The translations under genes were made by a program, and so were the position numbers. 64,000 bases of DNA from an uncultured Jannaschia sp. (GTDB lineage Bacteria; Pseudomonadota; Alphaproteobacteria; Rhodobacterales; Rhodobacteraceae). This document shows, in pieces, positions 54,117-62,249 of the stretch. Positions within the stretch are counted from its first letter, which is position 1, and each line of letters starts with the position of its first letter. The DNA lies in assembly GCF_947494025.1 (NCBI RefSeq), contig NZ_CANLTQ010000008.1:1-64000 (forward strand), given 5' to 3'. The notes beneath the pieces were generated by a model. It had not been told where the DNA came from, did no database searches, and saw only the letters and a list, made by a program, of their open reading frames with translations.

Positions 54117-55022
54117 ATGCCGCTCCGCCCCAGCCGCGAGGTCTTCATCACCGCCGCCATCACCGGCGCGGGCGACACGACCGGCCGATCCGACAAGGTG
54201 CCGGTCACGCCGGCCCAGATCGCCGACGCCGCGATCGAGGCGGCCGAGGCCGGCGCCGCCATCGCCCATCTCCACGTCCGCGACCCCGAGACCGGCGCCC
54301 CCGCCCGCGACGTCGCGCTCTACCGCGCGGCGGTGGAGCGGATCGCCGCCTCGGGCGTCGACGTGATCCTGAACCTCACCGCCGGCGCGGGCGGCGACCT
54401 CGTCCTCGGCCCGCCCGACGCGCCGCTGCCGGTGGACGCGGCGGGCACCGACATGGCGCCGGCCTCCGAACGGCTCGCCCATGTGGCCGCGCTGCGCCCC
54501 GAAATCTGCACGCTGGATTGCGGAACGATGAATTTCGGCGAGGGCGATTACGTGATGACCAACACGCCCGCCATGCTGCAGGCGATGGCCGCGATGATCC
54601 GCGACCTCGGCGTCCGGCCCGAGATCGAGATCTTCGACACGGGCCACCTCGTGCTGGCCAAGTGGCTCAAGGAGCAGGGGCTGATCGACGACCCGGTGGT
54701 GGTGCAGCTCTGCATGGGCATTCCCTGGGGCGCGCCCGACGACATCCCCTCCCTCTCCGCGATGCTCGCCAACCTGCCGCCGGACTGGACCTTCTCGGCC
54801 TTCTCCATCGGCCGCAACCAGCTGCCCTATGCTGCGATGGCGGTCCTTGCCGGCGGCAACATCCGCGTCGGTCTGGAGGACAACATCTGGCTGGAGCGGG
54901 GCGTGCTCGCCACCAACGCCGACCTCGTGACCCGCGCCCGCACGGTCGCCGAAGGCATGGGCAGCCGCATCCTGTCCCCCGCCGAGGTGCGCGAACGCCT
55001 GCGGCTGGAGCGCCGCTGGTGA
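54117..55022 (+). CDS. cdhC: BKACE (DUF849) beta-keto acid cleavage enzyme, probable dehydrocarnitine cleavage
   Basis: The 301-residue barrel enzyme has the BKACE/DUF849 signatures: FITAAITGAGDTTGRSDKVP, AGAAIAHLHVRDPETGAP (zinc-binding histidines), VDVILNLTAGAGGDLVLG and GGNIRVGLEDNIWLERGVLA. The family transfers a beta-keto acid fragment to acetyl-CoA. Its direct coupling (GTGA overlap) to a carnitine dehydrogenase-thioesterase fusion argues that it acts on 3-dehydrocarnitine, giving betainyl-CoA and acetoacetate. This is the CdhC role in Pseudomonas carnitine degradation. Family assignment is firm; the substrate rests on context. Confidence 0.88.
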   Translation: MPLRPSREVFITAAITGAGDTTGRSDKVPVTPAQIADAAIEAAEAGAAIAHLHVRDPETGAPARDVALYRAAVERIAASGVDVILNLTAGAGGDLVLGPPDAPLPVDAAGTDMAPASERLAHVAALRPEICTLDCGTMNFGEGDYVMTNTPAMLQAMAAMIRDLGVRPEIEIFDTGHLVLAKWLKEQGLIDDPVVVQLCMGIPWGAPDDIPSLSAMLANLPPDWTFSAFSIGRNQLPYAAMAVLAGGNIRVGLEDNIWLERGVLATNADLVTRARTVAEGMGSRILSPAEVRERLRLERRW

Positions 55023-56470
55023 GCGCGCCCCTGCGGCGGGCCGCCTGCATCGGCGGCGGCGTGATCGGCGGCGGCTGGATCGCGCGGTTCCTGCTGGCCG
55101 GGATCGACGTCGCCGTCCACGACCCCCACCCCGAGGCGCGACGCATCGTGGGCGAGGTGCTCGCGAATGCCCGCGCCGCCTATGCCGCCCTCACCGACGC
55201 CCCGCTGCCACCCGAGGGCGCGCTGACATGGCACGACGACGTGGCCTCCGCCGTCGCGGGCGCGGACTGGGTGCAGGAAAGCGTGCCGGAACGCCTCGAC
55301 CTGAAGCGCCGGGTGCTGGCGGAGATCGACGCCGCGACCGGGCCGGGAACCCTGATCGGCTCCTCCACCTCCGGTCTCCTGCCTTCCGATCTCCAGGACG
55401 GACTGCGCCACCCCGAACGGATGTTCGTGGCCCATCCCTACAACCCGGTCTACCTGCTGCCGCTGGTGGAGATCGTCGGCGGCCGCCAGACCGCGCCCGG
55501 AACCGTCGCCCGCGCCATCGCCATCCTTGAGCCGCTCGGCATGAAGGGTGTCGCCATCGCGAAGGAGATCGACGCCTTTGTCGGCGACCGCCTGCTCGAG
55601 GCGCTCTGGCGGGAGGCGCTCTGGCTTGTGCGCGACGACATCTGCGACGTGGAAACGCTGGACGACGTGATCCGCTACTCCTTCGGCCTCCGCTGGGCGC
55701 AGATGGGCCTGTTCCAGACCTATCGCATCGCCGGCGGCGAGGCGGGGATGCGGCACTTCCTCGAGCAATTCGGCCCGGCGCTGCACTGGCCCTGGACGAA
55801 GCTCACCGACGTGCCCGACCTCGACGACGCGCTGATCGACAAGATCGCCACGCAATCCGACGCGCAGAACGCGGGCCTGTCGATCCGGGCGCTGGAGCGC
55901 ATCCGCGACGGCAACCTCGTGGCGATCCTGCGCGCGCTGAAGCACGGCGACGGGGGCCGGGGCTGGGGAGCGGGCAAGCAGCTCGCGGAGTTCGAGGCGC
56001 GGCTCGCGGCAGCGGCCCCGCAAGCGACGGGCCCCGTCACGCGCGAGGTCCGGGTGCCCGACGACTGGACGGATTACAACGGCCACATGACCGAGCACCG
56101 CTACCTGCAGGTCTTCGGCGAGGCGACCGACGCCGTGCTGCGCCGCATCGGCGTGGACGCGGATTACGTCGCGGCGGGGGCGAGCTACTACACGGTGGAG
56201 ACCCACCTGCGCCATCTGGGCGAGGCGCATGCCGGCGACCGCATCACCGCGACCGCGCGCGTCGTCTCCTTCGACGCAAAGCGCCTGCACCTGTTCCACC
56301 GGTTGACGCGGGACGGCGTTGAGATCGCCACGGGCGAGCACATGCTCCTCCATGTCGACCGCGAAACGGGTCGCGCCGCGCCCGCGCCGGACGCGATCCT
56401 TGACGCCATCCGGCCGCTGGTGAAGGCGGCGACCGACGATGCCGTGGGCCGGGCGATCCGGCCGGCCTAG
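55019..56470 (+). CDS. cdhA: L-carnitine dehydrogenase fused to a hotdog thioesterase
   Basis: The 483-residue protein has an N-terminal 3-hydroxyacyl-CoA-dehydrogenase-like NAD domain (AACIGGGVIGGGWIARFLLA, FVAHPYNPVYLLPLVEIVGG, SFGLRWAQMGLFQTYRIAGG). A C-terminal hotdog domain runs from ~residue 340 (VPDDWTDYNGHMTEHRYLQV, with the Asp-x-Asn-Gly-His motif). Dehydrogenases of this type oxidise L-carnitine to 3-dehydrocarnitine. The thioesterase part fits betainyl-CoA hydrolysis to glycine betaine (CdhB role), so steps one and three flank the BKACE step. The GTG start at 55019 overlaps the BKACE stop. Confidence 0.9.
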   Translation: MSAPLRRAACIGGGVIGGGWIARFLLAGIDVAVHDPHPEARRIVGEVLANARAAYAALTDAPLPPEGALTWHDDVASAVAGADWVQESVPERLDLKRRVLAEIDAATGPGTLIGSSTSGLLPSDLQDGLRHPERMFVAHPYNPVYLLPLVEIVGGRQTAPGTVARAIAILEPLGMKGVAIAKEIDAFVGDRLLEALWREALWLVRDDICDVETLDDVIRYSFGLRWAQMGLFQTYRIAGGEAGMRHFLEQFGPALHWPWTKLTDVPDLDDALIDKIATQSDAQNAGLSIRALERIRDGNLVAILRALKHGDGGRGWGAGKQLAEFEARLAAAAPQATGPVTREVRVPDDWTDYNGHMTEHRYLQVFGEATDAVLRRIGVDADYVAAGASYYTVETHLRHLGEAHAGDRITATARVVSFDAKRLHLFHRLTRDGVEIATGEHMLLHVDRETGRAAPAPDAILDAIRPLVKAATDDAVGRAIRPA

Positions 56471-56515
56471 CCCGGCGGATCGGGCGTGCGTGTCAGACCC
56501 GCACGCCCGTGCGGC

Positions 56516-56644
56516 CTACTTGCCCTTCTTCTCGCCGAGCGAGAACGGCTTCGCCGCGCCCGAATTGGCCGTTGCCGAAACCTTCGGCTTCTCCTGCTTC
56601 GGCTTCTTTACTTCCTTGTTTCCGCGCTTGTTGCCTTTTCCCAT
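56516..56644 (-). CDS. Small lysine-rich conserved-type protein (42 aa)
   Basis: ATG at 56644 starts a 42-residue basic protein with MGKGNKRGNKEVKKPKQEKP and an ending SLGEKKGK. About a third of residues are Lys or Arg, with no hydrophobic segment. I recall similar KGNKRGNKE-KKPK tiny proteins as uncharacterised families in alphaproteobacteria, probably nucleic-acid-associated; that is unproven. A longer upstream frame from 56779 has no comparable composition. It stands alone, convergent with the carnitine operon. Confidence 0.6.
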   Translation of the reverse strand: MGKGNKRGNKEVKKPKQEKPKVSATANSGAAKPFSLGEKKGK

Positions 56645-56869
56645 CACGACCTCGCAGGGGTTGAACCGGCCCGGCGACATGCCGGGCGGACCGTTCCTCA
56701 GGAAAACCAGGGTTGCCTGACCGCTGTCAGGGCGATGATTTCGATGAAGGCGTGCGCCCGTCCGATCCGGATCGGGCACGCCCTCATGGCGTAGGCCCTT
56801 GGCGGCGATCCCGCAAGGTCCGGCATCGCGGGCCGTGGAACGGTCTGGAATTCCCGCGCGTCCGGATAT

Positions 56870-56882
56870 ACGTATTTTACGT
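56870..56882 (+). promoter_or_regulatory. Palindromic operator candidate before the antitoxin gene
   Basis: ACGTA-TTT-TACGT forms a perfect inverted repeat in an AT-rich stretch 21 nt ahead of the antitoxin start. Autoregulation by the AbrB/MazE-fold antitoxin is typical of such modules. Confidence 0.5.
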
Positions 56883-56903
56883 GTCTATCCAAAGGAGGCC
56901 ACC

Positions 56904-57134
56904 ATGCAGGTCGCGAAATGGGGCAATTCGCTGGCGATCCGCCTGCCCGCGGCGGTGGTGAAGGCGCTCGACCTCGCGGAGGGGGACGACATCGCCGTCC
57001 GCATCCGCGGCCCCCGCGAGATGGAGGTCGAGCGCGCGCCCGGCCGGGCGGAGCTTCTGGACCGGCTCGCCCGGTTCGAGGGGCGGCTGCCCGCCGGCTT
57101 CGTGTTCGAGCGCGACGACGCGCAGCGTGGCTGA
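56904..57134 (+). CDS. vapB: AbrB/MazE-fold antitoxin
   Basis: The 76-residue protein begins MQVAKWGNSLAIRLPAAVVK, followed by ALDLAEGDDIAVRI. This is the swapped-hairpin AbrB/MazE DNA-binding fold found in VapB antitoxins. The acidic C-terminal half (~45-76) would wrap the toxin. AAAGGAGG sits at ideal distance before ATG 56904; longer upstream frames are rejected. It overlaps the toxin gene, the normal antitoxin-first order. Confidence 0.9.
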   Translation: MQVAKWGNSLAIRLPAAVVKALDLAEGDDIAVRIRGPREMEVERAPGRAELLDRLARFEGRLPAGFVFERDDAQRG

Positions 57135-57528
57135 GCCGCGTGCGGCGATCGACAGCAACGTCCTGATCTACGCCATCGCCGGCGACGGCGCGAAGCGCGC
57201 GGCCGCGCAGGCGGTGCTGGGCCGGGGCGGCGTCGTCTCGGCGCAGGCGCTCAACGAGGTGGCGCATGTGCTGCGCCGCAAGGCCGGGATGGATCTGCCC
57301 GAGATCGCCGACGCGCTGGCCACGCTCCGCGCCCTGACCGAGATCGTGCCCCTGACCGAGGCCGTCCATGCCCGCGCGCTCGCGGTCGCGGCGGCGACGG
57401 GCTACTCGATCTGGGACGCCTCGATCCTCGCCGCCGCGCTCGAGGCGGGCTGCGACGCGCTGCTGAGCGAAGACATGCAGGACGGCCGGCGGATCGACGG
57501 CCTGACCATCCGCAACCCCTTCGCCTGA
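57127..57528 (+). CDS. vapC: PIN-domain ribonuclease toxin (VapC family)
   Basis: The 133-residue PIN-domain protein has all four acidic active-site residues: Asp9 (AIDSNVLIYA), Glu44 (SAQALNEVAHVL), Asp97 (YSIWDASILAAAL) and Asp116 (LLSEDMQDG). Such toxins cut tRNA or rRNA when their antitoxin is degraded. The GTG start at 57127 lies inside the end of the antitoxin gene, so translation is coupled. No lesion is visible and it should be active. Confidence 0.92.
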   Translation: MAEPRAAIDSNVLIYAIAGDGAKRAAAQAVLGRGGVVSAQALNEVAHVLRRKAGMDLPEIADALATLRALTEIVPLTEAVHARALAVAAATGYSIWDASILAAALEAGCDALLSEDMQDGRRIDGLTIRNPFA

Positions 57529-57589
57529 TCCGCGCGCTTCGTCCCCGCTCCCCGGATATTTCCGCCGGACGCTTCGCCGCACGCCCCCC

Positions 57590-59095
57590 TCAGGTCGCGC
57601 GCGTCCGCCGCCGCAGAAGCCGCCCCGCGAGTCCCGGCCAGAGCGACCAGAGAACGAACACGCCCGCGAGCGCGAGGATCGTCGCGCTGATCGGGCGGGT
57701 GACGAACACGGTCCAGTCCTGCTGCGAATTGGCGAGCGAGGTCAGGAAGTACCGCTCCGCCAGCGGCCCGAGGATCACGCCCAGAACCAGCGGCGCGGAC
57801 GGAAAGCCGATCCGCTTCATCCCCCAGCCCAGCACCCCGAAGGCGAGGCAGACCCAGACGTCGAAGATGTTGTTGCGCACCCCGTAGGCGCCGATCACCG
57901 ACAACACGATGATGAACGCGGCGAGGATCGCGGGTGGCGTGCGCATCAGCGTGGAGAAGAGCTGCGCCACCCCGATCCCCGCCCCGATCATCAGGACGTT
58001 GGCGATGATCATGGCGGCGAAGATCGTGTAGACCATGGTCGGGTCCATGATGAACAGGAGCGGGCCGGGATTGACCCCGTGCAGCATCATCGCCGCCAGC
58101 ATGATCGCCGTCGCCGCCGAACCCGGAATGCCCAGCGTCAGGAGCGGCACCATCGCCGCGCCGGTCGTGGCGTTCTTGGCGGCCTCCGGCGCGGCCAGCC
58201 CCGCCTCGACGCCGGTCCCGAACTCCGCGCCGCGGCGCGAGACCTGCTTCTCCACCCCGTAGGCGATCACCGCGCCCGGCGTCGCCCCCGCCCCGGGGAT
58301 CATCCCGATCAGGCAGCCGATGCCGGTGCCGCGCAAGATCGCGCCCTTCACGCCGAGGATGTCGGCGAGCTTCGCACCGATCTGCTTGCCGCCTTCGGTT
58401 TTGGGCCGCAGGTTCCGGTCCGTCGCCAGAAGGTCCACCACCTCGCCGATGGCGAACAGCCCGATCATCACGACCACGAACCGGATGCCCGATTCCATCT
58501 CCGGGACGCCGAAGGAGAACCGCGCCTGCCCGTAGAGCGGGTCCACCCCCACCGTGCCCACCACGATGCCGAGCACGAGCGAGACCAGCGTGACGAGCGG
58601 GCGGTCCTTGGCGATGGCGATCACGCTCGCAAGGCCCAGCACGGTGGCCGCGAAGAATTCGGGCTGCGAGAACTTGAGCGCGAAGCTCGCGAAGGGCGCC
58701 GACAGGAACGCCAGCATCAGCGCGCTGACGAGGCCGCCGGTCGCCGAGGCCGTGACCGCGATGGCGAGCGCGCGCTTCACCTCGCCCCGCTTCGTCATCG
58801 CGTAGCCGTCCCAGGTCGCGGGCAGGGAGGCGGGCGTGCCCGGCACGTTGATCATGATGGCCGAGATGGAGCCGCCGAACACGCCGCCCACATAGATGCC
58901 GCCCAGGAACAGCATGGATTGCGTGGGCGACATGACGTAGGTGAAGGGCAGCGCCATGGCCATCGCGTTGACGAAGCTGATCCCCGGCAGCGCGCCTGCG
59001 ACGACGCCGACCAGAAGCCCGGTCACGATGGTCAGGAACGGCCAGAGCTGGAACGCCGCCGCGAAGCCCCCGCCCAGTAGTTCGAACGCGCCCAT
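57590..59095 (-). CDS. Tripartite tricarboxylate transporter large membrane subunit (TctA family)
   Basis: The 501-residue protein has 11-12 membrane helices and both TctA signature loops: GALPGISFVNAMAMALPFTY near residue 35 and GMIPGAGATPGAVIAYGVEK near 265. ATTGAAMVPLLTLGIPGSAA follows. It is the channel of a TctABC-type importer whose small subunit and binding protein are encoded just upstream on the same strand. Linked CoA-ligase and acylating dehydrogenase genes suggest sulfoacetate or a similar small acid rather than citrate. Confidence 0.92.
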   Translation of the reverse strand: MGAFELLGGGFAAAFQLWPFLTIVTGLLVGVVAGALPGISFVNAMAMALPFTYVMSPTQSMLFLGGIYVGGVFGGSISAIMINVPGTPASLPATWDGYAMTKRGEVKRALAIAVTASATGGLVSALMLAFLSAPFASFALKFSQPEFFAATVLGLASVIAIAKDRPLVTLVSLVLGIVVGTVGVDPLYGQARFSFGVPEMESGIRFVVVMIGLFAIGEVVDLLATDRNLRPKTEGGKQIGAKLADILGVKGAILRGTGIGCLIGMIPGAGATPGAVIAYGVEKQVSRRGAEFGTGVEAGLAAPEAAKNATTGAAMVPLLTLGIPGSAATAIMLAAMMLHGVNPGPLLFIMDPTMVYTIFAAMIIANVLMIGAGIGVAQLFSTLMRTPPAILAAFIIVLSVIGAYGVRNNIFDVWVCLAFGVLGWGMKRIGFPSAPLVLGVILGPLAERYFLTSLANSQQDWTVFVTRPISATILALAGVFVLWSLWPGLAGRLLRRRTRAT

Positions 59096-59105
59096 CCCTC
59101 TCCCC

Positions 59106-59645
59106 TCAATAGATGCCGGTCAGTTGCAGCAGCCAGATGCTGAACCCGTCGAACACCCCCTGCCCCCGCGGCAGCGGCATCAGCGCGAGCCCCATGAAGA
59201 GCCACAGGAGCGCCACCGTCCCGATCAGCGTGACCGGCACGAGCACGAGCGGATTGCGCACGCCGCCGAACACGCACCATCCCGCGATGAACAGCGCGGA
59301 GGCCAGCGCGAAGCCGATCACCGACAGGAGCCAGCCATAGACCACGATCATGACGAGCCCCGCGAGGGCCTTGCCCATCGCATAGGGCTCCTCCTCCCGC
59401 ACCGGGGCGAGGAGCGGCTCGCTTCCCGGCCGCCGGAGCGCCCAGAGGTCGCGCGCCACCCAGATCGCGGAAAGCACGGCCAGCGCCAGGAGCATCGCCC
59501 CGGGCCAGGCCGCGGGGCCGAGCCCCACGACATCCGCGCTCTGGTCCCGGCTGAACATCCGCCCCGGCAGGATCAGCGCGAGGACGAGGAGCCCCGCCGG
59601 AAGGAGCGTGGGGACGAACCGGCGCCGGACGGACGGTTCCGCCAT
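59106..59645 (-). CDS. Tripartite tricarboxylate transporter small membrane subunit (TctB family)
   Basis: The 179-residue protein has four hydrophobic helices (FVPTLLPAGLLVLALILPG, GPAAWPGAMLLALAVLSAIW, ALAGLVMIVVYGWLLSVIGF, a C-terminal pair). It shows the loose TctB pattern (DVVGLGPAAWP). ATG at 59645 is chosen because AGGAGG precedes it. A GTG at 59693 overlapping the binding-protein stop would add 16 residues and is a real alternative. Acts with the TctA subunit. Confidence 0.82.
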   Translation of the reverse strand: MAEPSVRRRFVPTLLPAGLLVLALILPGRMFSRDQSADVVGLGPAAWPGAMLLALAVLSAIWVARDLWALRRPGSEPLLAPVREEEPYAMGKALAGLVMIVVYGWLLSVIGFALASALFIAGWCVFGGVRNPLVLVPVTLIGTVALLWLFMGLALMPLPRGQGVFDGFSIWLLQLTGIY

Positions 59646-59689
59646 GCGCTCCGCCTCCTGTCCATCGCGCCGGACCGTCTCCGCCGCGC

Positions 59690-60670
59690 TCACTGGCTCA
59701 ACTGCTCGGCGATCAGGTCGCGGAAGTCGCCGACCATCGCCTGCGCCGCCTCGCCGGTCACGGGCTCGATGCAGGTATAGGTCTTCTCGCAGAAGGCCTG
59801 CCATTCCTCGGACTGGACCGCCTGCGCCACCGCGTCCTCTAGAATCGCCACGCGGTCCTCGGGCGTGCCGGAGGGCACCGCGATGCTGCGGTAATTGTCG
59901 AGCCCGGAGATGTCGACGCCCAGCTCGGCGGAGGTCGGCACGTCCGGAAAGGCCGGGTGCCGCTCGGCGGCGAAGACGACCAGGGGGACGAGCTGCCCCG
60001 CCTCGATGAACTGCGCGACGTCGCCCGGCTCCTCGTAGATCGCCATCGTGTGCCCGCCGATGGGCGAGGCGTAGCGCTCCGCCGGGGCCTGGAACGGGAC
60101 GTTCTCCATGGTGATCCCGGCATCCGCCAGCAGCTTCAGCGTCACGTCGTCCTGCGTGCCGTAGCCCGAGGTGGCGACCGTCACCGGGTTCGTTTTCGCG
60201 TGTTCGAACAGCGCCTCGGCGCTCTGGTGCGGGCTGCTCGCGGGCACGAACAGGAACGAGGGCGAGCTCTGGACGACGGAGATCACCCGGAAGTCCTCGG
60301 GCGCGTTGTCGCCCAGGCCGGACGCCCAGGACGCCACGGTGAGCGAGATCAGCGTGCCGATCGTGTAGCCGTCCGCCGGATTGGTGCGGAGCCGCGTCAG
60401 CCCCGCATTCCCCGAGGCGCCCGCGACGTTGGAGACCGGGATCGACACGCCCAGCGGCTCCTCCAGCAACTGCGCCATGGTGCGGCCCATCAGGTCCGCG
60501 CCGCCGCCGGGCCCGAAGGTCACGACCATCTCGATCGGGCGCTCGGGGTAGTCCTGCGCCTGCGCCGTGCCGGCCGTCAGCGACAGCGCGATCGCGGCGA
60601 GCGCGGCCCCCGCGCGGCGCGTCGATGCCATCCGGCCCGATGCCGCCGCATTCATTCTGGTTTCCGTCAT
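59690..60670 (-). CDS. Tripartite tricarboxylate transporter binding protein (TctC/Bug family)
   Basis: The 326-residue periplasmic protein has a long signal region (cut near AQAQ, residue 39) and the Bug-family pattern. It includes YPERPIEMVVTFGPGGGADL, VSNVAGASGNAGLTRLRTNP, PADGYTIGTL, TSGYGTQDDVTLKLLADAGI and FAAERHPAFPDVPTSAELGV. It captures a small carboxylate for the membrane subunits. GGGAGGAAAG lies before ATG 60670. It is 61 nt behind the CoA-ligase gene, so catabolic and transport genes are probably co-transcribed. Confidence 0.9.
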   Translation of the reverse strand: MTETRMNAAASGRMASTRRAGAALAAIALSLTAGTAQAQDYPERPIEMVVTFGPGGGADLMGRTMAQLLEEPLGVSIPVSNVAGASGNAGLTRLRTNPADGYTIGTLISLTVASWASGLGDNAPEDFRVISVVQSSPSFLFVPASSPHQSAEALFEHAKTNPVTVATSGYGTQDDVTLKLLADAGITMENVPFQAPAERYASPIGGHTMAIYEEPGDVAQFIEAGQLVPLVVFAAERHPAFPDVPTSAELGVDISGLDNYRSIAVPSGTPEDRVAILEDAVAQAVQSEEWQAFCEKTYTCIEPVTGEAAQAMVGDFRDLIAEQLSQ

Positions 60671-60731
60671 GTCTTTCCTCCCTTTCGATCGCCGTCCCGC
60701 GCCCGCCCTCCCGACGGGCGCGGTCGGAACC

Positions 60732-62249
60732 TCACTGTATCAGCTCCCCCAGCTTCAGCCGCTGGATCTTGCCCGACGGCCCCTTGGGCAGCTCGTCGAG
60801 CACGTGGACCACATCGGGGCACTTGAACGCGCCCAGCCGGGTCTCGCAAAGCGCGCGGAGCGCCGCGCCGTCGACTTCCGCGCCGGGGCGCAGCCTGACC
60901 GCCGCCTCCACCCGCTCGCCGTAGCGCGGGCAGGGCCGCGCGAAGGCTGCGGCCTCCATCACGTCGGGATGGGCATAAAGCGCCTCGTCCACCTCGCGCG
61001 GCGCGATGTTCTCGCCGCCCTTGATGATGAGCTCCTTCAGGCGCCCCGTCACGAAGACGTAGCCGTCCCCGTCCATCCGCCCCAGATCCCCGGTTCGAAG
61101 CCATCCGTCCGGCGTCAGCGTCGCCGCCGTGGCCTCCGGGTTGCGGAAATAGCCCAGCATCACGTTCGGCCCCCTGACCGCGATCTCGCCCTCGACCCCC
61201 GCCCCGGCCGGGGCAAGATCCGGGGACAGGATCGCCACCTCGCAGCCGTATGCGATCCCCGGCGAGCCGATCTTGCGAACGCCCGGCGGCAGGGGGTTCG
61301 ACAGGATCTGCGCCGCCGTCTCGGTGAGGCCCATCGTTTCCACGATCGGAATTCCGAACCGGCTCTCGAACGCGCTCTGCGTCTCCACCGCCAGCGCCGA
61401 GGAGGCGGAGCGGCCGAAGCGGAGTCGCGCGCGGGTCGCCGCGTCCGGCTCCCCCTCGCCGTGAAGCAGGTGCGACACGATGGTGGGCACGACCGAGAAC
61501 CAGGTCACCCCCGTCTCCGCGCAGGTGGTCCAGAACCGCGAGGCCGAGAACCGCTCGCAGACCACGAGCGCGCCGCCCGAGACCAGCGCCCCCATCACCG
61601 TCACGCAAAGCCCGTTGATGTGGTAGATCGGCAGGACGCAGAGCCCCCGGTCCTCCGGCGTCAGCGCATGCGCCATCGCCGGCATCCAGCCGCCGGCAAG
61701 GAGGCTCGCATGGCTGTGCAGCACGCCCTTCGGCCGCCCCGTCGTCCCCGACGTGTACATCAGAAGCGCGTGGTCCCCCGGCGCGACCGGCCCCGGCTCC
61801 CCCCGCGCGGCGTCCGGCCACGCGACCTCCGCGCCCACCCGGATGGCCGTCACGGATGCGCCGGACGCCGCCACCGCGGCGTTGAAGAGGTCCCCCTGCG
61901 CCGTGCCCAGAAGCACGAACCGCGCCTCCGAATGGGCGAGCGCGTAGCCCATCGCCTCCGCCCCCGCGACAAGGTTCAGGACCGCCGCCCGGAACCCGCC
62001 GTAGAACAGCGCCATCAGGCACAGGATCCCCGCCCGCCCGTTGGGCAGCATCACCGCGACCGACTCGCCGCGGGCGACGCCCATCCCCGCGAGCCGCTCC
62101 GCGATCTCCCGCGCCTCGTCGCGCAGCGCGCCCCAGGTCAGCGGCGCCTCGCCCGGAAAGACATGGCTTTCCCGCCCGCCATCCTCGGCCGCGCGCCGGT
62201 CGAGGAGGTCGCGGATCGTGCCCTCGGGCGGCCCTTCGACCGGGCTCAC
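60732..62249 (-). CDS. sauT: AMP-forming acyl-CoA synthetase, probable sulfoacetate-CoA ligase
   Basis: The 505-residue adenylate-forming enzyme carries MYTSGTTGRPKGVLHSHASL, LPIYHINGLCVTVMGALVSG, ETMGLTETAAQILSN, the C-terminal hinge FVTGRLKELIIKGGENIAPR and the catalytic lysine region KGPSGKIQRLKL. It activates an acid to its CoA ester through an acyl-AMP. The GTG at 62249 overlaps the stop of the acylating aldehyde dehydrogenase gene (GTGA). The pair ligase plus acylating dehydrogenase next to a transporter and divergent regulator mirrors the sulfoacetate (sau) cluster. The assignment is contextual; another short acid is possible. Confidence 0.72.
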   Translation of the reverse strand: MSPVEGPPEGTIRDLLDRRAAEDGGRESHVFPGEAPLTWGALRDEAREIAERLAGMGVARGESVAVMLPNGRAGILCLMALFYGGFRAAVLNLVAGAEAMGYALAHSEARFVLLGTAQGDLFNAAVAASGASVTAIRVGAEVAWPDAARGEPGPVAPGDHALLMYTSGTTGRPKGVLHSHASLLAGGWMPAMAHALTPEDRGLCVLPIYHINGLCVTVMGALVSGGALVVCERFSASRFWTTCAETGVTWFSVVPTIVSHLLHGEGEPDAATRARLRFGRSASSALAVETQSAFESRFGIPIVETMGLTETAAQILSNPLPPGVRKIGSPGIAYGCEVAILSPDLAPAGAGVEGEIAVRGPNVMLGYFRNPEATAATLTPDGWLRTGDLGRMDGDGYVFVTGRLKELIIKGGENIAPREVDEALYAHPDVMEAAAFARPCPRYGERVEAAVRLRPGAEVDGAALRALCETRLGAFKCPDVVHVLDELPKGPSGKIQRLKLGELIQ

